Positions 8,325 to 13,659 of a stretch of DNA of 17,220 bases are shown here, in pieces (the first letter of the stretch is position 1; every line of letters starts with the position of its first letter). The notes under the pieces are model-generated. The model was not told the DNA's origin and ran no database searches. It worked only from the letters and a program-made list of their open reading frames with translations. The stretch is from Candidatus Sphingobacterium stercoripullorum (GTDB lineage: Bacteria > Bacteroidota > Bacteroidia > Sphingobacteriales > Sphingobacteriaceae), in the NCBI GenBank assembly GCA_019114715.1, contig DXEZ01000230.1, forward strand, positions 1 to 17,220, read 5' to 3'. The position numbers were made by a program, and so were the translations under genes.

Positions 8325-8675
8325 TTATTTTTTTAACTCGTAAATTTTATCCATTAAAACCCATTTCTCTCCTAACTTAGCTCCTGGAACAGCTTTTTGG
8401 TATTTCCACATCAGCTCCTCCCACTCCTGTACCTTTGGGTTATTTAAATCCATTGTGTTTTTTCGTTCAAAACTAAAAGTCTCATTCACCGTCATAATCA
8501 TAATCATACGGGTTTGAAAACGATAAATTTCTAGCTCTACAATACCTGCTTCTGGAAAAGTAGCTTCAATTTCCGGCCATACATTTTCATGTAATTTTTC
8601 ATACTCCTGAATGAGAACCGAATCATCAATTAGATCTAAAGCTAACACGTATTTTTTTAAAGATTTACCATTCAT
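8325..8675 (-). CDS. L-rhamnose/L-fucose-type mutarotase (RhaM family)
   Basis: The product is 116 aa if translation starts at the ATG at 8675, giving MNGKSLKKYVLALDLIDD. The frame runs on to an ATG at 8750, but those 25 extra residues are hydrophobic and unlike the family, whose members are about 105-115 aa. Y25 and H29 in YEKLHENVWPE have the same spacing as the catalytic Tyr18/His22 of E. coli RhaM; the C-terminal VQEWEELMWKYQ and GEKWVLMDKIYEL are also family-like. Such enzymes interconvert the anomers of 6-deoxyhexoses and so feed the dehydrogenase the right form. It is the first gene of the operon and faces the AraC-type regulator across a 166-base intergenic region. Whether the sugar is L-fucose or L-rhamnose is open. 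Confidence 0.85.
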   Translation of the reverse strand: MNGKSLKKYVLALDLIDDSVLIQEYEKLHENVWPEIEATFPEAGIVELEIYRFQTRMIMIMTVNETFSFERKNTMDLNNPKVQEWEELMWKYQKAVPGAKLGEKWVLMDKIYELKK

Positions 8676-8841
8676 AATATAATCTCGATTTGAACCTTGG
8701 CGTACCGAATTTTCATATCTACTAAGTAAAACAAAAATATAGACAAGCAATTAATTAAAATTACCTAAATAATAAACAATATTACCATGTTTAGATAAAA
8801 AACACTTATATTCAAGAATAAAACAAGCAACATATCAGATT
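8676..8841. promoter_or_regulatory. Divergent control region between the sugar operon and the AraC-type gene
   Basis: This AT-rich 166-base region must hold both divergent promoters. On the - strand a perfect TAnnTTTG -7 box (TATTTTTG) lies at 8739-8732, about 57 bases before the mutarotase ATG, but I see no matching -33 TTTG at the usual 19-21 bases. An 8-bp direct repeat, ACAAGCAA, occurs at 8743-8750 and 8823-8830, one copy near each gene, 80 bp apart. A weak inverted repeat CTAAA/TTTAG spans 8765-8794. No convincing promoter for the AraC gene stands out. Confidence 0.4.
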
Positions 8842-9726
8842 ATGCTAAAGAAAGTCAATGTACCACTTGACCCGCAACATTCTTTTTCATTACGAATAGA
8901 CTATAGTCCACGGCTTCACAATCTATGGCACTACCACCATGAAGTAGAGTGCATATTCATACTAAAAGGTAAGGGCACACATTTTATCGGTGACTCCGTA
9001 AAAAACTTTGGACCAGGTGACTTGATACTAGTTAAAGACCAAACCCCTCACTATTGGTCCTTTGATGAGGAATACATTGGCAAAGACGAGGATAAACTCA
9101 TAGAGGTTTATGCACTACATTTTTCACCAGAACTTTTGGGAGAAGGTTTTTTAAAATTACCAGAACATTCCAAGATCGAACAATTATTCAAAGACTTAGA
9201 ATACAACTTGACCATTCATCCCGATTTAACCCATACCGTAAAAATATTTAACACTATAAATACAGGTCCGAACTCCAATCGTGTGATGAAGCTCATAGAA
9301 CTTCTCATTCATCTTGGGGCATCGCCAAAAGAAAAGCTATGTAGTCAACATTATGTATTTGGACATCAAAAAAAAGAACAGAAAAGAATCAGTAATATAA
9401 TCGAGTACTTACGATTAAACTACAAAAGAAGGATCACCTTAACCGAGGTTAGCAACTTCGCTGGAATGACTCCTAACTCATTCTGTCGTTTTTTCAAATC
9501 AAACACCGGCAAAACTTTCATCGAATTCATCAATTTAATGAGAATACAATATGCAGAAAAGCTCTTAAAAGAAACAGAGCTATCCATCAAGGAGATTGCT
9601 TATGAGGCCGGTTTTACAAATCCTGTGAATTTCCATAAGGTCTTTAAAAAAACCTACAGACAATCCCCTTTAAATTATAAAAAACAAACAAATCATGCCC
9701 AAGAAGATAAACACATAATTAAATAG
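8842..9726 (+). CDS. AraC-family transcriptional regulator with N-terminal cupin sensor
   Basis: This 294-aa protein joins an N-terminal cupin sensor domain (about 10-110; WHYHHEVECIFILKGKG and FGPGDLILVKDQTPHYW) to a C-terminal AraC DNA-binding domain (about 183-282). The first helix-turn-helix is ITLTEVSNFAGMTPNSFCRFFK; the second matches the AraC signature, IKEIAYEAGFTNPVNFHKVF followed by KKTYRQSPLNYK. This domain order is that of sugar-responsive activators such as RhaS/RhaR. Divergent placement next to the mutarotase gene makes the six-gene operon its likely target, with sugar or a pathway intermediate as ligand; both points are inference. The start at 8842 has no Shine-Dalgarno but gives the typical N-terminus. 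The LacI-type gene begins 70 bases downstream and could be partly co-transcribed. Confidence 0.9.
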   Translation: MLKKVNVPLDPQHSFSLRIDYSPRLHNLWHYHHEVECIFILKGKGTHFIGDSVKNFGPGDLILVKDQTPHYWSFDEEYIGKDEDKLIEVYALHFSPELLGEGFLKLPEHSKIEQLFKDLEYNLTIHPDLTHTVKIFNTINTGPNSNRVMKLIELLIHLGASPKEKLCSQHYVFGHQKKEQKRISNIIEYLRLNYKRRITLTEVSNFAGMTPNSFCRFFKSNTGKTFIEFINLMRIQYAEKLLKETELSIKEIAYEAGFTNPVNFHKVFKKTYRQSPLNYKKQTNHAQEDKHIIK

Positions 9727-9730
9727 CTTT

Positions 9731-9761
9731 TTTGAAAATACGATGTAAAAACAGTAATTTG
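9731..9761 (+). promoter_or_regulatory. Candidate promoter for the LacI-family gene
   Basis: A -33-like TTTG (9731-9734) is followed after 20 bases by TAATTTG (9755-9761), one base short of the Bacteroidota TAnnTTTG -7 consensus. The spacing is right and the ATG at 9797 follows about 35 bases later. A 6-bp inverted repeat, TACGAT (9739-9744) and ATCGTA (9785-9790), flanks the -7 box and start site, where an autoregulatory site might sit. Confidence 0.35.
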
Positions 9762-9796
9762 CATTTTGATATTTGTTATACCTGATCGTAAAAAAT

Positions 9797-10840
9797 ATGT
9801 CTAACATAACTATGCGTGATATTGCTAAAGCCCTTGGAGTTTCTATCTCTACAGTATCTAAGGCGATGTCGGATAGTCATGAAATCGGTGAAGAAACAAA
9901 ACAAAAAATCAAAAACTATGCAGCTCAGCATCAATATTTCCCGAATCATTTTGCGCGAACTCTAAAAAGCGGAAGTAGCAAGTCGATCGGTGTAATTGTT
10001 AGCTCGATAGGTATTGCAGTTGTAGCGGAGATGTTAGAAGGAATTGGAAGCCGCTGTAGAGAACTCGGATACCATCCCATTGTCATGCAATCAAAAGAAT
10101 CTCACCAGCAGGAACTTGAATGCTTTGAACTACTGAAGCGATATGCAGTGGACGGGATATTAATCGCTCCTGCTAGTGAATCTTCTAGTTTAAAATATTT
10201 AAAAGAACTATCAAGCTCAGGCTTCCCACTAGTGCTTTTTGACCGGCTTAGCACCGAAATAAATGTTGATAAAGTGAGTGCAGATAATTATAAAGGTGGG
10301 TATTTGGCTACTGAAGAGCTTATTAACCAAGGGTATGATAAAATTGCCTATATCTCCATTCAATCGCCTTTTAGCATTACAACAGAAAGGCTGAATGGCT
10401 ATAAACAAGCGTTAACCGATAACGGGATAGCATTTAATTCAAATTACATTCGGTTCTGTAAATACGAATCTGTTGCAGAGCTAGATGAAGTATTAGAAGG
10501 AACTATTTCTTCTTTAATGCAAGAAAGCGATCCTCCTACTGCTATTTTCACCGCTAGCGATCAAATCAGCAAACGCTGTTTTTCTGCATTCCGAAAGCTC
10601 AATTTAAAAGTACCTAATGATATAGCTCTCATTGGCTTTACCAATACAGACATGGCAGAGTTTACCGACCCTCCTATGAGTGTTGTTTATCAGCCCTCCT
10701 TTGAAATCGGAAAGCAAGCCGCAGACTTGTTAATTAAACAAATTACCTCTGCGGAAAGACCAGCCACTCCAACTATTCTTAAACTCCCCACGGAACTTCA
10801 CGTCCGGGAATCGAGCGTGTCACGTTTAAACGATAAATAA
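9797..10840 (+). CDS. LacI-family transcriptional regulator
   Basis: The product is 347 aa with the start at ATG 9797 (MSNITMRDIAKALGVS), which places the helix-turn-helix at the very N-terminus as in the family; an upstream TTG at 9773 would add eight unlikely residues. Residues 4-23 form the LacI helix-turn-helix (ITMRDIAKALGVSISTVSKA), followed by the hinge with PNHFARTLKSG. The periplasmic-binding-protein-like ligand domain begins at SIGVIVSS and contains GILIAPAS, PLVLFDR, DNYKGGYLATEELI, AIFTASDQI and ALIGFTNTDMAEF. It follows the AraC-type gene on the same strand, so a second layer of control over the sugar operon is plausible, the pair giving activation and repression. Ligand and operator are unknown, and control of distant genes is equally possible. 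Confidence 0.9.
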   Translation: MSNITMRDIAKALGVSISTVSKAMSDSHEIGEETKQKIKNYAAQHQYFPNHFARTLKSGSSKSIGVIVSSIGIAVVAEMLEGIGSRCRELGYHPIVMQSKESHQQELECFELLKRYAVDGILIAPASESSSLKYLKELSSSGFPLVLFDRLSTEINVDKVSADNYKGGYLATEELINQGYDKIAYISIQSPFSITTERLNGYKQALTDNGIAFNSNYIRFCKYESVAELDEVLEGTISSLMQESDPPTAIFTASDQISKRCFSAFRKLNLKVPNDIALIGFTNTDMAEFTDPPMSVVYQPSFEIGKQAADLLIKQITSAERPATPTILKLPTELHVRESSVSRLNDK

Positions 10841-10851
10841 TTGGAATCTTG

Positions 10852-10881
10852 ATATTCATTCATTATAATATTCATTCATTA
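10852..10881. repeat. 14-bp direct repeat, 16-bp period, upstream of the aminotransferase gene
   Basis: ATATTCATTCATTA occurs at 10852-10865 and again, identically, at 10868-10881, separated by 2 bases. The copies end 8 bases before a perfect TAnnTTTG -7 box, so they cover the place where a -33 element would lie. No TTTG is present there. This fits an operator or activator site, although the simple TTCA-rich sequence could also be a chance expansion. Confidence 0.75.
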
Positions 10882-10889
10882 GAATTTAT

Positions 10890-10897
10890 TACTTTTG
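10890..10897 (+). promoter_or_regulatory. TAnnTTTG -7 box of the aminotransferase gene
   Basis: TACTTTTG is a perfect match to the Bacteroidota -7 consensus, 30 bases before the ATG at 10928. No -33 TTTG is found 19-21 bases upstream; the 14-bp direct repeat occupies that position, which may point to an activator-dependent promoter. Confidence 0.5.
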
Positions 10898-10901
10898 CCA
10901 A

Positions 10902-10920
10902 AACAATCATTAACAATCAT
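10902..10920. repeat. 9-bp tandem direct repeat in the aminotransferase leader
   Basis: AACAATCAT occurs at 10902-10910 and 10912-10920, with a period of 10 bp (about one helical turn). It lies between the -7 box and the start codon, so a protein bound here would block early transcription. It is a second, different repeat from the one just upstream. Confidence 0.6.
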
Positions 10921-10927
10921 ATAGACT

Positions 10928-12127
10928 ATGCCACAAGTTTCTAAAAAAGGCTTATCAATGCCAGCTTCTCCGATAAGGAAGCTCACTCCTTTTGCCAATC
11001 AAGCAGTTGAAAAAGGAATCAAAATTTATCACTTAAATATCGGTCAACCCGATATAGAAACGCCTGAGATAATGCTTAATGCCATTAAAAATATTGATTT
11101 CAATGTTTGGGCGTATTCTCCATCTGAAGGAACAGCTAGCTATCGAAAAAAACTCGCTGAATATTACAAAAGAAACAATTACGATATAGATGCTGACAAC
11201 ATCTTAGTAACCAATGGAGGCTCTGAAGCTATCACAATAGCCATGCAAACCTGTATAAACGCAGGCGATGAGGTTATCATTCCAGAACCTTTCTATGCTA
11301 ATTACAATGGTTTTGCTTGCTCAGCAGGAGTTACCGTTAAGCCTATCGTTTCTAATATTAACGACGGCTTCGCACTACCTGAAATCGAAGAGTTTGAGAA
11401 ACTCATAACACCTAAAACAAAAGCAATAATAATTTGCAACCCGAATAACCCTACTGGTTATTTGTACTCCAGAGAGGAGCTCGAAGCACTTAAAGGGATA
11501 TGCTTGAAGCACGATTTATTTTTATTATGTGATGAGGCATATAGAGAATTTTGTTACGATGGTAACGAATTCATATCACCGATGCATTTAGAGGGTTTCG
11601 ATCAACACGCCATCGTACTGGATACTGTTTCCAAACGATATTCTGCTTGTGGTGCTCGATTAGGATGTATTCTCACCAAAAATAAGGAGGTATACAATGT
11701 AGCTTTAAAATTTGCCCAAGCAAGATTAAGCCCTCCTACGGTAGCCCAAATTGCTGCCACTGCAGCGGTGGACACGCCACAAGAGTACTTCGATGGGATT
11801 AAGGAAGAATACACTGCCAGAAGGAATACACTTGTAAACGGCCTGAATAATGTCCCTGGTGTTTTTTGCCCTAACCCTAAGGGTGCTTTTTATGTTGTAG
11901 CTAAGTTACCTGTAGACGATTCAGACAAGTTCTGTCAGTGGATGCTAGAAGAATTCTCGTTTGAAGGACAAACAGTTATGATGGCTCCTGCAACTGGATT
12001 CTATTCCAGTGAAGGTTTAGGAAAGCAAGAGGTAAGAATGGCCTATGTTCTAAAAGAAGACGATCTAAAAACAGCGTTAATTTGTCTTGAAAAAGGACTG
12101 AAAGAATATCCAGGAAGAACCCTATAA
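10928..12127 (+). CDS. Class I PLP-dependent aminotransferase (aspartate aminotransferase-like)
   Basis: This 399-aa fold type I aminotransferase has YSPSEGTASYRKKLAEYY (63-80), NPNNPTG (171-177), DEAY with Asp202 for the pyridine nitrogen, and SKRYSACGARLG with Lys236 as the Schiff-base lysine. VRMAYVL near the C-terminus holds the Arg that binds the substrate carboxylate. The protein resembles the aspartate/aromatic aminotransferases of subgroup I-gamma, but the amino donor cannot be set from motifs. Having Cys241 next to GARLG, where many relatives have Thr-Gly-Trp, may affect specificity. It has its own promoter box and repeat-rich leader, ends in a hairpin, and stands alone; a link to the aromatic operon at the window start is possible but not shown. 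Confidence 0.9.
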   Translation: MPQVSKKGLSMPASPIRKLTPFANQAVEKGIKIYHLNIGQPDIETPEIMLNAIKNIDFNVWAYSPSEGTASYRKKLAEYYKRNNYDIDADNILVTNGGSEAITIAMQTCINAGDEVIIPEPFYANYNGFACSAGVTVKPIVSNINDGFALPEIEEFEKLITPKTKAIIICNPNNPTGYLYSREELEALKGICLKHDLFLLCDEAYREFCYDGNEFISPMHLEGFDQHAIVLDTVSKRYSACGARLGCILTKNKEVYNVALKFAQARLSPPTVAQIAATAAVDTPQEYFDGIKEEYTARRNTLVNGLNNVPGVFCPNPKGAFYVVAKLPVDDSDKFCQWMLEEFSFEGQTVMMAPATGFYSSEGLGKQEVRMAYVLKEDDLKTALICLEKGLKEYPGRTL

Positions 12128-12134
12128 AACAATA

Positions 12135-12170
12135 AAGTTCAGGTTAATCATTTGGTATTAACCTGAACTT
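12135..12170. terminator. Perfect 14-bp hairpin after the aminotransferase gene
   Basis: The arms 12135-12148 and 12157-12170 are perfectly complementary with an 8-base loop. It starts 7 bases after the aminotransferase stop. A run of A, not T, follows on the + strand, so it is not a textbook intrinsic terminator, but position and stem strength favour transcript ending or 3' protection. It may also act on the - strand transcript of the lipoprotein gene. Confidence 0.65.
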
Positions 12171-12227
12171 CATTAAAAAAACCACCACTCTCTCACTAAC
12201 TTACACTCCCAAAATCAACTTAAAAAA

Positions 12228-12464
12228 TTAAGGTAGAACCATTTCGTGTTGATCAACGTCAAACTTGGATGAATCTACTATAGAATCAATAGAGCGCACG
12301 TCATTCATCATGACTGTATCATGCTCTTGGATATTGTACATGCTTCCTTCGTGACGATCTTTTAAAATATCTTCTTGTGATGAACTGGGATTATTGTTAT
12401 TACAAGATAGTAATGCTGTTATAAAAATAAAAGCCAACAAAAATCCACTTTCTCTATTTAGCAT
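12228..12464 (-). CDS. Small secreted lipoprotein, 78 aa, unknown function
   Basis: The N-terminus MLNRESGFLLAFIFITALLSC is a lipoprotein signal: a charged start, a hydrophobic stretch and the lipobox ALLSC, with Cys21 as lipidation site. The mature part of about 58 residues starts NNNNPSSSQ, is polar and acidic, has no further Cys, and resembles no family I know. The start is chosen at ATG 12464 because GGGAGG lies a few bases upstream; the ATG at 12476 overlaps that Shine-Dalgarno and would only add MGGL. Its start is 35 bases after the stop of the 54-aa membrane protein gene, also preceded by a strong Shine-Dalgarno, so the two probably form a small operon for envelope proteins. An envelope-stress role is only a guess. 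Confidence 0.75.
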   Translation of the reverse strand: MLNRESGFLLAFIFITALLSCNNNNPSSSQEDILKDRHEGSMYNIQEHDTVMMNDVRSIDSIVDSSKFDVDQHEMVLP

Positions 12465-12499
12465 AAGACCTCCCATTTAATGATTTTCCAAAACGTTTT

Positions 12500-12664
12500 T
12501 TACTTCATGTATTTGGCAAAAAACAATAAAAATATGATAAGTAAAACTGCTACTGCAATTATTACAGTCCACTGAACTGTCTTACCAGCTGACTGATCTC
12601 TTTCCTCTTCCAGCGCTTCGCTTGGAAGATCATCGTGATTTTGATTCTCCACATATTTAGTCAT
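12500..12664 (-). CDS. 54-aa single-pass membrane protein, unknown function
   Basis: This short frame starts at ATG 12664 and reads MTKYVENQNHDDLPSEALEE at the N-terminus, then a transmembrane segment of about 18 residues from W32 (VQWTVIIAVAVLLIIFLLFF), and ends AKYMK. The N-terminal 25 residues are acidic; the short tail is basic, which by the positive-inside rule suggests an outside N-terminus. A near-perfect Shine-Dalgarno, GGGAGGAG, lies about 6 bases before the ATG, unusual in this genome context and strong support that the frame is translated. The lipoprotein gene follows after 35 bases. A hairpin lies 38 bases upstream in the leader. I do not recognise the family; many Bacteroidota carry similar tiny membrane proteins of unknown role. 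Confidence 0.72.
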   Translation of the reverse strand: MTKYVENQNHDDLPSEALEEERDQSAGKTVQWTVIIAVAVLLIIFLLFFAKYMK

Positions 12665-12701
12665 AGCATCTCCTCCCTTTGTTGTTTTAATTACAGGTAG
12701 T

Positions 12702-12720
12702 GGCTGTTATTGAAACAGCC
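12702..12720 (-). other. 7-bp hairpin in the leader of the small membrane-protein operon
   Basis: GGCTGTT (12702-12708) pairs perfectly with AACAGCC (12714-12720) around a 5-base loop. It lies 38 bases upstream of the ATG at 12664, just before the purine-rich Shine-Dalgarno. No T-run follows on either strand, so it is not an obvious terminator; a role in mRNA stability or translation control is possible. Confidence 0.5.
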
Positions 12721-12773
12721 GTAAAAATTACTCCTTTATTAATACAGGGTCGATTTAATCCCACCCCACAAAG

Positions 12774-12803
12774 CAAACTAACTAGCTACTAATGGATTAT
12801 CAA
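12774..12803 (-). promoter_or_regulatory. Candidate promoter for the small membrane-protein/lipoprotein operon
   Basis: Read on the - strand, TTG (12803-12801) is followed by a 19-base spacer and TTAGTTTG (12781-12774), one mismatch from TAnnTTTG. This would give a leader of about 100 bases holding the hairpin and the strong Shine-Dalgarno. A perfect TATTTTTG at 12845-12838 is an alternative -7 box further upstream, without a visible -33. Confidence 0.4.
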
Positions 12804-12990
12804 TTAAACTCCCTTTATAGTATAATACAATTGAAAACAAAAATAGTTTAGATTATTTTGTATTTAGGTTGGAAGAATTTAGGAAGTAATGGTAGTGGAA
12901 TCTTTCCAAAAGGTCTGTTAATGATAGAAATCTCCATGTAGGATTATTGTCCAATGCAAAAGAGAAATGGAAGGAAAAAAGCTTTACAAA

Positions 12991-13025
12991 ACTTAGAGGC
13001 TACCAAAATTCAGTAGCCTCTAAGT
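12991..13025 (-). terminator. Intrinsic terminator of the THX ribosomal protein gene
   Basis: A perfect 13-bp stem (12991-13003 with 13013-13025) with a 9-base loop lies 18 bases beyond the THX stop. On the - strand the stem is followed by TTTTG and, a little later, six T, as expected for an intrinsic terminator in that direction. Confidence 0.85.
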
Positions 13026-13042
13026 TCAAAGGTTAATTTATC

Positions 13043-13162
13043 TTATTTTGAATCTTTTTGCTTATCTCCGACTGGCGCATTTACATGCTTCCGCGGACGA
13101 GTTTTTCCATACGATCCTAAAAATATTTTTCCCTTTTTCGTTTTTCTATCTCCTTTTCCCAT
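13043..13162 (-). CDS. Small ribosomal subunit protein THX (bTHX family), 39 aa
   Basis: This very short frame starts at ATG 13162 with MGKGDRKTKKGKIFLGSYGK and continues TRPRKHVNAPVGDKQKDSK. The MGKGD-K-T-KGKIF-GSYGK-RP pattern is that of the THX peptide (first described from Thermus 30S subunits and found widely in Bacteroidota), which sits at the head of the small subunit and stabilises rRNA. The product is strongly basic. No Shine-Dalgarno is visible, only an AT-rich leader. It is a single-gene unit with its own terminator. At 39 aa it falls below usual gene-calling limits, but the motif match is strong. Confidence 0.9.
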   Translation of the reverse strand: MGKGDRKTKKGKIFLGSYGKTRPRKHVNAPVGDKQKDSK

Positions 13163-13570
13163 TTTACTTTAAGATTTATGTGAACAATTATAATAAAAGA
13201 CAAAACAACTCGTCTTGACCTTTTAGGCACATGTAATTTACAAAAAATTAATAATTCTTGCAAAACCACCTCTAAAATGACATCTCATATTTAAATAAGT
13301 TGGGAGGTATATAAGGTCCAAAGGTGATTTTTTCACTAGGCTAACACTTCTAGATTCACCTGTTATATCCGAGCAGCTTGCTTTCAGACAGGAACAGTTA
13401 TAGAAAGAAGTAGGCAAGCTAAACAGACTTTAACAAAATTATTTGCATGATTACATTTTGCAATCGGTCTATTTCATGCTAGTTTTGAAGCAATACTAAA
13501 GACTAGTACTTAATTTAAATGTCCTCAAAAAAACTAAATGTTCAACGAAAATCTAATCTGTAAAGAAAGA
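13163..13570. other. Gene-free, partly structured stretch between the THX gene and guaB terminator
   Basis: No frame above about 20 codons with a plausible start is present. The middle holds inverted repeats that could fold: AGGTGA (13322-13327) with TCACCT (13356-13361), and AGCTTGC (13375-13381) with GCAAGCT (13414-13420), the latter with an inner CTTTC/GAAAG pair (13381-13385, 13403-13407). A GGGAGG at 13303-13308 is not followed by a start codon. The part next to 13162 should hold the THX promoter; TATAATTG at 13192-13185 (- strand) is a one-mismatch -7 box. Confidence 0.5.
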
Positions 13571-13616
13571 TATAATAAAAAAGAGGCGTCGTATTTGCGC
13601 CTCTTTTTTTATTATA
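13571..13616 (-). terminator. Intrinsic terminator of guaB
   Basis: GAGGCG (13583-13588) pairs with CGCCTC (13598-13603) around a 9-base loop, and the stem is extended by an A6 run facing T7 and flanking TATAAT/ATTATA. On the - strand the GC stem is followed by six T. It lies 44 bases beyond the guaB stop. Confidence 0.9.
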
Positions 13617-13659
13617 GTTCTCGAAAATTAAGTTTCAGTCCCCATAGAAATCTTCTTTT

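Larger units (their letters stand above)
12665..12990. other. Gene-free stretch upstream of the small membrane-protein gene
   Basis: I found no convincing gene here. The left half is the leader and promoter zone of the small membrane-protein operon (hairpin at 12702-12720, promoter candidate at 12774-12803). The right half, about 12850-12990, holds only frames under 30 codons without ribosome binding sites, and nothing else I can name. Confidence 0.6.

Noticed and set aside
8676..8750. Longer mutarotase reading frame starting at 8750 (25 extra residues)
   Set aside because: The extension is hydrophobic, unlike the family, and overlaps the probable -7 box at 8732-8739; the ATG at 8675 gives the normal family length.
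3358..10840. Possibility that the sugar cluster is a recent mobile island
   Set aside because: No integrase, transposase, tRNA, flanking direct repeat or obvious change of base composition is visible at its edges, and a neat bidirectional terminator joins it to aroC.
12848..12937. 29-codon - strand frame (MEISIINRPFGK...) and an overlapping + strand frame
   Set aside because: Both are under 30 codons, lack ribosome sites and resemble nothing known; chance frames in AT-rich intergenic DNA.
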